Shown in pieces: positions 42,617 to 53,022 of a DNA stretch of 64,000 bases (its first letter is position 1; each line of letters starts with the position of its first letter). The stretch is from positions 62,001 to 126,000 of the forward strand of contig JAANYP010005935.1 in assembly GCA_020465985.1 (NCBI GenBank). The letters are read 5' to 3'. The stretch is from Centrapalus pauciflorus (lineage: Eukaryota > Streptophyta > Magnoliopsida > Asterales > Asteraceae). The position numbers and the translations under genes are program-made. The notes beneath the pieces are model-generated. The model was not told the DNA's origin and did not search any database. It was given only the letters and a program-made list of their open reading frames with translations.

Positions 42617-44403
42617 TATAACACCTTGCTTTTTATTTTAAGTATTTTCAGCAATTTGCGTTAAATGATGTAATTTTGAATTTAAGTATACATAGGAGCC
42701 GAAAGTCTTATTCCTCATTTCTTCCAAATCCAATTATCATTTGAGAGCCTCTCTCTCTAAAACCGAACCTTCTCTCAAGCTTTTCTCCCAAACCGACCGG
42801 CCAAATCTCGAGTTCTATACGTCATCGGAAAGATCTCGAAGAGTACTACATGGATCTGCTATTGCATGCGCGATTTAAGATGAATTTGAGGTAAGAATCG
42901 ACATTTTATGCTTCCTTACTTTCGGTTTTGAAGAAAAGTTCAAATTCCCCATCTTTAAATCGTTTAAAGCTATTTTTGCTCGAGTTATAACTTGATTCTG
43001 CTAGAATAAATGAAACAGAATCGAGCCTAGACTTGTTTCCTATTATATTTATGAATTTTGCTTGGAAATGCATGTTTGAAAGCTGCAAAACACGAACAAA
43101 TTCGAGATGCCAAGAACAAACTCGAATATAGCTATATTCGAAACCGTAGGTTCGAATTTACACTATGTTCGAGATTATTTATTCGAATTTAGCTCCATGT
43201 TCAAATTTAATGCATAAATTCGAACCCTCCTCCCTAAATTCGAATTTAATTGATTAAATTCATGGGCAACGCATAAATTAACAAAATTATTAGCAAGATA
43301 TTTAGCTAAAAAAATTATGGTTTTTAGATGTTGGAATTTTAAGCTAGCATTATTAATTTAGTGTATCTTCTGTAATGTTAAATTACAGATATTTCATAGC
43401 ACCACAGATATTAATTTAAACAGTTTAGCTCGGTTACGAATCAAAGCCAGTGTAAAAATATATTAAAGCCTAGATAAGCAAGTGCAAGCGTTTCAAAGCA
43501 ATATAAAGCATAGATAAGCCCGAGCAAGCATCTCAGAATATTCCAAAGCATAAGACAGTATTGTGAGTAACAGTTATTCTTGTTTCATGTATTTTTTGTA
43601 ATTGAGACATAATTTGCTTCTATATGCTTTCTTTGGACTTCAATAGACTTTTGTGAGTGAAGGCGAACACTGTGGTACAGGCGGTGCCCAGCTTAGCCGG
43701 ATCTTACATTTGATCTATTAATGTGCATAATTTATTGTTATCTGTTTATTATTCAGCATATTATATAGCAAGCTTTGTTTGAGCGTTTCTTTGTGTATTT
43801 CATAAGCATTTTACTTTACAAGCAAGCAATTCCGATGCTCACCACTATCCCAAGCATTATGCGGGTAGCTAGCCCCGCATCACAGATTGATCATCTGTCA
43901 GCGGTAACCCATAGTGGTGGCGTATCCTTTCAGCGTGAAATGTCTCAATTGTGCAAGCATTCATTCTGGGTATTAAGCAAGCAAGCAAGCAAGCATTATA
44001 GCCTTTATAGAAACTTTCGCCACATATCTTACATGCATCATGAATATCTGTTAACTCACTAAGCAATTAGCTTACAGTTGCTACTCACAAATTTTTACAG
44101 GAAATGGTAAAGAGCAAGCTGGACCATCTGCTTAGGTCTATTTTCTGATCAACCTAGAGGACCTTAGCTCACTTTTCAGCTTGTGGTATTGTATTGAGCT
44201 GCCTTGGGATTTGGGTAGTTGCTTTATTTATATTGTGATGTTTTTAGCAACTTAGTACTGTAACCTTATAGCACATGTAGTGCATGACTGTATTGTAGTA
44301 CTTTATTTAGCTCTTATGAAAGCTTTAGCCTTATTATTATGCTTATGACTGTTGTTATTTATTCCTGGGATAAGCAAGCGTGATTTAAAGAAAGGTTGTG
44401 ACC
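42617..44403 (+). repeat. Gypsy-3 5' LTR (1787 bp)
   Basis: Starts TATAACACCTTGC (the other LTR TAGAACACC; TGTAACACC is the likely original) and ends GGTTGTGACC. It carries a leader with a pyrimidine-rich CTCTCTCTC patch, a donor GAG|GTAAGA at 42890/42891, a cluster of TTCGAA motifs (43,095-43,260) and AAGC repeats (about 43,975-43,995). Confidence 0.92.
43095..43260. repeat. TTCGAA palindrome cluster in the Gypsy-3 LTR
   Basis: Repeated ATTCGAAT, AAATTCGAA and ACTCGAAT motifs, about ten within 165 bp. The 3' LTR retains the first few, one block duplicated in tandem (49,750-49,815), then lacks the rest through a deletion of roughly 300 bp. Confidence 0.85.
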
Positions 44404-44406
44404 GGA

Positions 44407-44418
44407 TGGTATCAGAGC
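44407..44418 (+). promoter_or_regulatory. Gypsy-3 primer binding site (initiator-Met tRNA)
   Basis: TGGTATCAGAGC, three bases after the LTR end; complement of the 3' end of initiator tRNA-Met. Confidence 0.93.
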
Positions 44419-44611
44419 ATTTGTTTGAGGGATTCAAGTGTTAGCAATAACAGTTGGACTCAAACTTTTAAGCAAAGATATTAGCTTCGAATATCTAGGC
44501 TTTAACTTGACCTGAGGTAGGCTTTGACTTTGCTTTAGGAATTTGGGCATTTGAGGTAGAATAGGAATTATACCTATTCTTATGCAAATACTATTTATAT
44601 TATTTCAGAAC

Positions 44612-45790
44612 ATGTCTGGATCTGGTGAAGGAGCTGGAGGAGGACTCACTCCTGAACAGATCATGCAAATAGTGTAAACCATGCTTAATGAAAACAGTGA
44701 GCGACAGACTAAGTTTTTGAAAGATCAGTTTCGTGCTCGTGATGAAGCCGAAACTAGGCGTAGAGAAGAGCATAGGAAAAAGCAACATGAGGATGCCGGA
44801 CATCAAAACGACGACACAGACGAGGAGGAAGCTCCTGTAGTCCCCCCTAAGGGCTGCAACTTCCGTTACTTCAAAGCTTGCGAAGCTCAACCCTTCAAAG
44901 GAGCAGCAAACTCTATTGAAGCGCTCGAGTGGATTACTGGCATCGAGCGCATATTTCTTATCAGCGACTGTTCAAAAGGATCAAAGGTCAGCTTTGCTAC
45001 TACGCTGTTTGAGGGTGGCGCTGTTATGTGGTGGAGATCTCAGGAGAACATGCACGAAGTCAACTGGATTAAGTCCCTATCTTGGGATGATTTTAAAGTG
45101 ATCTTCTTCCGACAGTACTGCTCGGCTGATGAAAAGAAACGTCTAGAAGAGAAGCTGATGTCTCTTACTCAGGGAACCAAATCGGTGACTAAGTATGAGA
45201 TTGAATTTACCCGACTTAGCCTATTGTCTGACTATCAAGTTGCTACAGAGGAGCGAAAGATCGACCGTTTTCTTATGGGTCTGCATCCCGAGTATCAGAA
45301 GTTCTTGAAGCATCAAAGGTACACCAACTATGCTGATTGTGTTGAAGCTGCTCGAATTCTCGAGCAGGACTTTGTTCGAGCTGGAGGAGTTCCTGCTTCA
45401 TCTATCAACCCTACTTGTCCATCACCACCCAAGAAATCACGCACTGGCAGTTATACTGGATCCTCATCCAGATATTCTCAACGACAGCAGTCTCAGTACC
45501 GACAGTTTAGCTCACCTCCAGCACAGCAATCTCGATCTTATGCAGTAGATTCTGAGCCGAGGCAGTGTCGCCGCTGCCATAAGTCACACATTGGGCGTTG
45601 TAACCCCAATGATGTGAGGTGCTACGTGTGCAATGACATAGGACATAGCAGTGAAGAATGTCCTAACAAAGTTACAGTGTGCAACAACTGTTTACGCCTT
45701 GGACATAATGAGCGGGCAGGCACGCATCCGTTCAGTTTAGTTTATCCGAGTGCAGAGCATCATCCAAGACTGCAACAGCAACAACACTGA
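44612..45790 (+). pseudogene. gag: Gypsy-3 gag
   Basis: ATG at 44612 (MSGSGEGAGGGLTPEQ); a TAA at codon 22 (CAA to TAA change likely) and then 369 residues open from 44,681. The retrotransposon gag core: SIEALEWITGIERIFLISDC, GGAVMWWRSQENM, SWDDFKVIFFRQYCSADEKKRLEEKLMSL, IDRFLMGLHPEYQKFL. Zinc knuckle CYVCNDIGHSSEEC is intact; a second, CNNCLRLGH, lacks the last Cys. It ends at a TGA at 45,788-45,790 inside a Gln-rich tract, in the same frame as the downstream pol, so Gag-Pol was a single reading frame and the stop is probably a CGA to TGA mutation. Confidence 0.92.
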
Positions 45791-47088
45791 CCTCAACAAC
45801 ATCAACAGCAGCAACAAATACAAAAGCAGTCGGCCCGACATAGCACATCACGTGGAGGTTCTAGCCTCCGTAACGAGCCAGCACGGAGTCAGAACCGCGC
45901 ATTCCAAATAAGGGCCGAGCAAGCGAAGGAAATACCAGATGTGCTATCTGGTACGTTTCTTGTTAACTCTATCCCTGCTAGAGTTATTTTTGATTCAGGA
46001 GCCAACCGTTCCTTCATATCAAATTCATTTGCATCTAAACTTGGAATTGCACCGACTATGCTACTTGTTATATTTGATATTGAAACGGCCAGTAACGTGT
46101 GCGTGTCTACTGATAAAATTTATCGCGACTGCATAATTCTACTTGATAACTTCACATTCCAACTTGACCTTATTCCGATGGACTTTCACGAATTCGACGT
46201 CATCATGCGTATGGATTGGCTTGATCATCATGACGCCAGCATTGTCTGGAAGAAGAAGTTAATAAAGCTCACAACTCCGGATGGCCGCAGTATCTGCATT
46301 TATGGTCACAGAAAGAAAGGTGAATTATGTTTAATTTCTGTAGTGAAAGCTAGAAAGCATATAGCTAAAGGTTGCGTGTCATACTTAGCATATGCAATAG
46401 ATCCTAAGTCTGAAAAGAAAGCTTTTGCCGAGGTACCGATAGCCTCTGAGTATCCTGATGTCTTTCCCGAGGACATCTCTGGACTCCCACCAGACCGTCA
46501 GGTAGAGTTCAGAATTGATTTAGTGCCAGGCGCGACACCGATTGCTCAAGCCCCATATCGACTTGCACCTGCTGAGATGCAAGAAATGATGAAGCAATTG
46601 CAAGAGTTGCTTGACAAAGGGTTTATACGACCAAGTTCATCTCCCTGGAGAGCTCCTGTTTTATTCGTTAAGAAGAAAGATGGGACTCTCCGGATGTGCA
46701 TTGATTATAGGGAGTTGAACAAGGTAACGATAAAGAACAAATATCCATTTCCCAGAATAGACGATCTTTTCGACCAACTTCAGGGAGCCAGCTATTTCTC
46801 AAAGATCGATCTTAGATATGGGTATCATCAGCTCAAAGTTCGTGAAGAAGATGTCTCCAAAACAGCTTTCCGTACCAGATATGGGCATTACGAGTTTCTT
46901 GTTATGCCCTTTGGCCTCACAAACGCTCCTGCGGCATTCATGGATCTCATGAACCGTCTTTGTAGGCCAATGCTTGATAAGTCTGTTATTGTCTTTTTAG
47001 ACGATATTCACTTTAAGCTTATCTTTTCTTTAATTTTCATGCTCAGCGTTAACTTGCAAATCTTGTATCTTATCAGATACAATTTCTT
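45791..47088 (+). pseudogene. pol: Gypsy-3 protease and reverse transcriptase
   Basis: Continues the gag frame. Protease: VIFDSGANRSFISNSFASKLG with the Asp-Ser-Gly triad, later FDVIMRMDWLDHHDASIVW. RT: FPEDISGLPPDRQVEFRIDL, FIRPSSSPWRAPVLFVKKKDG, CIDYRELNKVTIKNKYPFPR, FSKIDLRYGYHQLK, MPFGLTNAPAAFMDLMN, and the catalytic IVFLDDI. After LDDI the usual roughly 45 residues are replaced by about 70 bp of unrelated AT-rich sequence (about 47,010-47,087), which shifts the frame. Confidence 0.92.
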
Positions 47089-49209
47089 GGACACGTGATA
47101 TCCGGTGAAGGACTCGCTGTAGATACTTCTAAATTAGAAGCCATTCAAAACTGGGAACCTCCCAAATCAGCTGCTGAGATCCGAAGTTTCTTGGGATTGC
47201 CGGATTACTACCGTCGATTCAGTAAGGACTTCTCAAAATTAGTTGTGCCTCTTACCTCTCTTACTCGCAAGAACATTCCTTTTATTTGGGAGGAAGCTCA
47301 AGAAATTGCATTCCAAACTTTAAAACAAAAAGTCACGGAAGCACCTATTCTGGCCTTACCCGAAGGCAATGAAGACTTTGTAGTCTTCAGAAATGCTTCA
47401 TATCAAGGGCTCGGGTATGTTCTGATGCAAAGAGGCCGAGTTATAGCATATGCTTCTCGCCAACTCAAGGATCATGAAAAGAGTCAGCCGACTCATGATC
47501 TTGAACTTGCTGCAGTGACTTTCGCTTTGAAAACGTGGCCACATTACCTTTATGGCACCAAATGTCAGCTATATACGGATCAAAAGAGTCTTAAATACGT
47601 TTTCAGTCAGAAGGAGCTCAACATGCGCCAACGACGCTCCATGGAACTTATAAAAGACTATGACTGTGAAATTCTGTATCACCCCGGCAAGGCAAATGTA
47701 GTGGTCGATGCATTGAGTCGAAAATCTTATTCCGCGAAATGTCTCTATACCCTGACTCATACTTCGTTTTCATCAACTCTGATCGATGAAATTCTTATTG
47801 CTCAAGCCGAAGCCCTGAAAGAGGAAAACCTCAACTCTGAGGACATGAAAGGGCAACTTCAATTCTTAATCGATAGCCCTCGTGGCTTAAAACGTTTCAA
47901 GAATCGCATCTGGGTTCCCAAATTTGGTGATACTCGACAGAAAATTCTTTCAGAAGCTCACTGTTCTAACTTCTCGGTACATCCTGGCAGCACCAAGATG
48001 TACAACGATTTAAAAGCTGAGTATTGGTGGCCTGGTTTGAAAAGAGACGTGGGCCAACATGTTGAAAATTGCATCACATGCAGATTGGTTAAAGCGGAGC
48101 ATCAGCAGCCGTATGGCAGTCTTCAGCCTCTACCGATTCCCGAGTGAAAGTTCGATCACATAACGATGGATTTTGGGACAAAGTTACCGACTACACGAAG
48201 ACAACATGATGCAATATGGGTGATCGTGGATCGCTTAACCAAAGTCGAGCACTTCATTCCGATTCGCGAGAATTACTCACTAGAGAAGCTGGCTAAGATC
48301 TACATAGATGAAATCGTTTGTCGACACAGAGTACCACTGTCAATCGTTTCAGATCGCGACAGTCGGTTCACTTCGAGGGTCTGGAGTGCATTACAATATG
48401 GATTAGGCACCAAGATCAGAATGAGCATGACGTATCATCCGCAACCTGATGGCCAAAGCGAGCCCACGATCCTTACACTCGAAGATATGCTGCGGGCTTG
48501 TGTTCTCGAGTTTAGCGGTAATTGGGACGACCACTTGCCGTTCGTAGAGTTTTCTTACAACAACAGCTACCACTCATCCATCAAAGCCGCACCTTTTGAA
48601 GCCATATATGGACGCAAGTGTCTAACGCCTACTTGTTGGCATGAAGCCGGTGAAGCACCCATCACTGGTCCCGAATTTCTCCAACAAACCAACGACAAGA
48701 TTCGTATCATTCGTCACCGCTTAGAAACCGCTCAATCTCGACAGAAGTCGTATCATGACCGACGCCATAAGCCTTTAAAATTCCAGAAGGATGATTATGT
48801 TGTATTGAAGGTTTCGCTGATGAAGGGTGTGTTCAGATTCGGTAAGCGTGGAAAGTTAGCACCACGATGCGTTGGTCCTTTCAAGATCATCGAACGTGTT
48901 GGAACTCAATCTTATCTGTTGGACTTGCCGACCGAACTGTCTAACATACACCCTGTATTTCACGTTTCACAGCTAAGGAAGTGTAAAGAAGATGAAAGAG
49001 AAAGATGGGCCGATCATCTGACTTATAAGATCAACGAGAAGCTGCATTGTGACGAGCCTGAGGTCATTCTAGAGACAAAGATGAAGAAGCGAAGAAATCG
49101 GGAAGTGGCAATGGTGTTGGTGCAATGGAGAACTTCTCCTGGTATTTCCCGGACCTGGGAATCTGAGCAAGACATGAGAGTTCGATATCCGCAGCTGTTT
49201 GAGCCCTAG
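47089..49209 (+). pseudogene. pol: Gypsy-3 RNase H and integrase with chromodomain
   Basis: Frame 1 picks up QFLGHVISGEG (RT end), then RNase H (VMQRGRVIAYASRQLK, HDLELAAVTFALKTWPHYLYG, LYTDQKSLKYVF), and the H2C2 zinc domain (AHCSNFSVHPGSTKMY..CITCRLVK). A TGA replaces Trp at 48,145. The integrase core has ITMDFGTKLPTTRR, VIVDRLTKVEHFIP, VSDRDSRFTS and YHPQPDGQSEPTILTLEDML (Arg to Pro change next to the catalytic Glu). The C-terminal domain is FRFGKRGKLAPRCVGPFKI, HPVFHVSQLRKC, then the chromodomain-like PEVILETKMKKRRNREVAMVLVQW ending RYPQLFEP-stop. Confidence 0.93.
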
Positions 49210-49248
49210 GTACTTCGAGGACGAAGTGCAAGCATGGTGGGCTCATAC

Positions 49249-50741
49249 TAGAACACCTTGCTTTTTATTTTAAGTATTTTGAGCAATTTGCGTTAAATGA
49301 TGTAATTTTGAATTTAAGTATAAATACGAGCTGAAAGTCTTATTCCTCATTTCTTGCAAATCCAATTATCATTTGAGAGCCTCTCTCTCTAAACCGAACC
49401 TTCTCTCTAGCTTTTCTCCCAGACCGACCAGCCAAATCTCGAATTCTATACGTCATCGGAAAGATCTCGAAGAGTACTACACGGATCTGCTATTGCATGT
49501 GCGATTTAACACGAATTTGAGGTAAGAATCGAGATTTTATGCTTCCTTACTTTCGGTTTTGAAGAAAAGTTCAAATTCCCCATCTTTAAATCGTTTAAAG
49601 CTATTTTTGCTCGAGTTATAACTTGATTCTGCTAGAATAAATGAAATAGAAACGAGCCTAGACTTGTTTCCTATTATATTTATGAATTTTGCTTGGAAAT
49701 GCATGTTTGAAAGCTGCAAAACACGAACAAATTCGAGATGCCAAGAACAAACTCGAATATAACTAAATTCGAAACCTTAGTTTCGAATATAACTAAATTC
49801 GAAACCTTAGTTTCGAATTTACACTACGTTTCAAAGCAATATAAAGCATAGATAAGCCCGAGCAAGCATCTCAGAATATTACAAAGCATAAGACAGTATT
49901 GTGAGTAACAGTTATTCTTGATTCATGTATTTTATGTAATTGAGACATAATTTGCTTCTATATGCTTTCTTTGGACTTCAATAGACTTTTGTGAGTGAAG
50001 GCGAACACTGTGGTACAGGCCGTGCCCAACTTAGCCGGATCTTACATTTGATCTATTAATGTGCATAATTTATTGTTATGTGTTTATTATTATGCATATT
50101 ATACAGCAAGCTTTGTTTGAGCGTTTCTTTGTGCATTTCATAAGCATTTTACTTTAAAAGCAAGCTTTTCCGATGCTCACCACTATCCCAAGAATTATGC
50201 GGGTAGCTAGCCCCGCATCACAGATTGATCATCTGTCAGCGGTAACCCCTAGTGGTGGCTTCTCCTTTCAGCGTGAAATGTCTCAATTGTGCATGCATTC
50301 ATTCTGGGTATTAAGCAAGCAAGCAAGCAAGCATTACAGCCTTTATAGGCACTTTCGCCACATATCTTACATGCATAATGAATATCTGTTAACTCACTAA
50401 GCAATTAGCTTACAGTTGCTACTCACAAATTTTTACAGGAAAAGGTAAAGAGCAAGCTGGACCATCTGCTTAAGTCTATTTTCTGATCAACCCAGAGGAC
50501 TTTAGCTCACTTTTCAGCTTGTGGTATTGTATTGAGCTGCCATGGGATTTGGGTAGTTGGTTTATTTATATTGTGATGTTTTTAGCAACTTAGTACTGTA
50601 ACCTTATAGCACATGTAGTGCATGACTGTATTGTAGTACTTTATTTAGCTCTTATGAAAGCTTTAGCCTTATTATTGTGCTTATGGCTGTTGTTATTTAT
50701 TCCTGGGATAAGCAAGCGTGATTTAAAGCAAGGTTGTGACA
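49249..50741 (+). repeat. Gypsy-3 3' LTR (1493 bp)
   Basis: Starts TAGAACACCTTGC after a GGTGGGCTCATAC polypurine-like tract and ends GGTTGTGACA. The TATA box TATAAATA is intact at 49319-49326, while the 5' LTR has TATACATA there. It is shorter than the 5' LTR mainly by a deletion in the TTCGAA region. Confidence 0.93.
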
Positions 50742-50746
50742 GAATC

Positions 50747-51634
50747 GCCGATAAAAACAAGCGTGGCCTAGGAATGATCTTATTCCTTTAACGTTGATGG
50801 GGGGTGGAAGTTAGGATATTAATTGAACTTTTGCTCGGTCCACTTCCATGCCTCTTTCGGACACAATATGACCTAAGACTACCCATTCTTTTACCATAAA
50901 GAGGATTTTCTCCCAACTTAGCACTAAGTTAGTTTCAGTGCATCTCTTTAGGACTTTCTCTAAATGTCCTAGACAATCTTCGAATGTTTTATAAAATATG
51001 GAGAAATCGTCCATAAATATCTCAAGAGAACCAACCACCCACCATATCTGAGAAGATAGCCATCATACAACGCAGGAATGTGGCGGGTGCATTACATAAT
51101 CTGAACGGCATCCTTCGGTAGGCAAAGGTGCCATATGGACAAGTAAATGTGGTTTTCTCTTGATTCTCAGGATGGATTGGAATTTGATTGTAACCAGAAT
51201 ATCTATCAAGGAAATAGTAAAACTTCTGTCCTGCTAACTTTTCCACAATTTGATCTATAAATGGTAGTGGAAAATGATCCTTAGAAGTAGCAGAATTGAG
51301 TTTTCTGTAATCAATACATACTCTCCACCCAGTTACAGGGCGAGTAGTTATCTTTTCTCCTTATTCAGTGTCAAAAAACTGTAATTCCCGATTTATTGGG
51401 TACAGTTTGGGTTGGACTTACCCATTTGCTGTCAGATATGGGATATATAATCCCAGCATCTAACCATTTCAATACTTCCTTTTTAACTACTTCTCTTAAA
51501 TTAGGATTGAATCTCCTTTGTGCATCCCGTGCTGGTTTAGCTTCTGGATCAGTTATAAATTGGTGCATACACAAAGTGAGACTGATTCCTTTTAAATAAG
51601 CTATAGTCCATCCTACTGCTTCTTTATATTTGAC
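50747..51634 (-). pseudogene. pol: Gypsy-2 reverse transcriptase (between Gypsy-3 and the DNA transposon)
   Basis: Reading leftward from 51,634: KYKEAVGWTIAYLKGIS, CMHQFITDPEAKPARDAQRR, EVLKWLDAGIIYPISDSKWVSP. A frameshift follows, then DRYSGYNQIPIHPENQEKTTFTCPYGTFAYRRMPF, CNAPATFLRCMMAIFSDMV, the catalytic FMDDFSIF (both Asp present), CLGHLEKVLKRCTETNLVLSW, and KGIRSFLGHACFYRRF at the Gypsy-3 boundary. Typical Athila RT with several stops. Confidence 0.88.
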
Positions 51635-53022
51635 TAAGGGGCTGTTTGTTTGTTTTCTTTATTAAGTTTTGTCAAGATTAAGTTGACTGTCTTGATTTAG
51701 TTAGCTGTCCGGATAACAACAGTAATTGTTTGTTTTAACATACTGAATTAACCGTCTAAATAAAGCAAATTACCTATTTACCCATTATTTAATAACTATC
51801 TTTAACAACAAAAATAATTATTCATTAACGATTAAATTAAGAAAACCAAAATCAAATTACCTAACTGCATATTACCAAGTAATATAAACAACCCAAAATT
51901 AAAAATTCATTTTGAATTAAAATAAAAAATTTTATTTTCCAAACCTAAAATCAGATTACAAAACACAAATAGGAACTAGCCAACCCATTTAACACAAATC
52001 CACAACCTACTACGTGATTTCCTTTTTTAAGGACCCTGTAAATGCATCTTTGTATGACCCTGTAAATGCATCTTTGTATGATTGTATCCCATTTCCCCCA
52101 AATAATTGTAAGTTTTGGATTTTACTTTCCTCTTCCTCCTTTGCACAAATGAACCCACACAGCCAACAGATCTCGACGGTGGCAATGGATATGTTGGTTT
52201 GTAGAGGAGAAGGAAAAGATGTGGTCGCGGCGGAGGTGGGAACCAGCAGCGATGGACTCCGTAAGCCACAAATAGAGAGGCGGTGGCAGTGGCGATGGAG
52301 GTGGGAACCAGTAGCGATGGACTCCGGAAGCCACAAATAGAGACGGTGGCGGTGGAGGTGGGAACCAGCGGTGGACTTCGCAAGCCACAAATAGAGACGG
52401 TGGCGGTGGAGCTGGGAACCAGCGGTGGACTTCGCAAGCCACAAATAGAGAGGCGGTGGCGGTAAAGGTGGGAACCAACAGTGGATTCTGCAAGCCACAA
52501 ATAGAGAGGCGGTGACGGTGGAGGTGCAAACTAGCAGGGATGGACTCCGTAAGCCACAAATAGAGGCGGTGGCGGTGGAGGTGGGAACCAGCAACGGTGG
52601 ACTCCCCAAGCCACAAATAGAGGCGGTGGCGCTGGAGGTGGGAACCAGCAATTGTGGACTCTGCATGCCACAAATAAAGGCGGTGGTGATGGAATTTGAC
52701 GCCGCAGAGGAAGGTGGTGGTGATGTCTGTGATTAATCATCGGTTCATGTGAGAAAAGGTAGCAAAGTCTCCAGGTAGAGAGAAATATCTCATTTCAATT
52801 TTCAAAGAAAAGATATTGAGTGAAATGTAGAATGATAAAGACGGGCAAAACTGGAATACTATAAAGCTTAATGGGGAACACATAACTTTTCTAACTTAAC
52901 ATCTTGGCTGAACGAGTTTTTATCCCAAATAATTAAGTCCTAAACAAACATCACATAATGGCTGACCACATAACTCATTTAATTAATGAAGCTCAATTAA
53001 GTCACAAACCAACACCCCCTAA
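51635..53022. mobile_element. PIF/Harbinger-like non-autonomous DNA transposon (51638-53019) with TAA duplication
   Basis: Terminal inverted repeats GGGGCTGTTTGTTTG and, on the other strand, GGGGGTGTTGGTTTG (13 of 15 matching) are flanked by TAA at 51635-51637 and 53020-53022. Length 1,382 bp; no transposase coding, so it must have been moved by proteins in trans. The trinucleotide duplication and the ends fit the PIF/Harbinger superfamily. It sits in the Gypsy-2 pol, whose reading frame joins across it when element and one TAA are removed. Confidence 0.82.
52225..52720. repeat. Minisatellite of about 57-bp units inside the DNA transposon
   Basis: Eight units marked by GCCACAAATA starting at about 52265, 52330, 52384, 52438, 52494, 52553, 52610 and 52667 (periods 54-65 bp). 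Core elements are GGCGGTGGCGGTGGAGGTGGGAACC and (A/T)GGACTC. It is G-rich on the plus strand and open in several frames on both strands, which yields spurious repetitive ORFs. Confidence 0.93.

Larger units (their letters stand above)
42891..44608 (+). other. Predicted leader intron of Gypsy-3
   Basis: Consensus donor GAG|GTAAGA in the LTR (42891), acceptor TATTATTTCAG at 44608, three bases ahead of the gag ATG (44612). The 1,718-bp interval includes the TTCGAA cluster, the rest of the LTR and the primer binding site. The donor is kept in the 3' LTR (49522). Prediction from consensus only. Confidence 0.5.
42617..50741 (+). mobile_element. Gypsy-3: chromovirus, youngest-looking element
   Basis: Plus-strand element of 8,125 bp with LTRs 42617-44403 and 49249-50741, perfect GAATC duplication, initiator-Met primer site, one gag-pol reading frame and an integrase with chromodomain-like tail. 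The frame is interrupted by few stops (44,675 TAA; 45,788 TGA; 48,145 TGA) plus one rearranged segment near 47,010-47,087. Of all elements here it is the least decayed, as expected for an insertion into another insertion. Confidence 0.95.

Noticed and set aside
43095..43260. TTCGAA and related motifs as heat-shock elements
   Set aside because: Heat-shock elements need GAA and TTC blocks alternating at 2-nt spacing; the spacing here is 0 or 4, so the consensus is not met.
43975..43995. AAGC tandem repeat as a CRISPR-like or telomere-like array
   Set aside because: Short simple repeat, also in the partner LTR near 50,310; no spacers and not a telomere unit.
52010..52740. Long overlapping ORFs on both strands (for example 52010-52666 minus, 218 codons) with repetitive His/Leu/Ser/Trp-rich protein
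   Set aside because: They are translations of the 57-bp minisatellite, open in several frames on both strands; no domain and no homologous logic.
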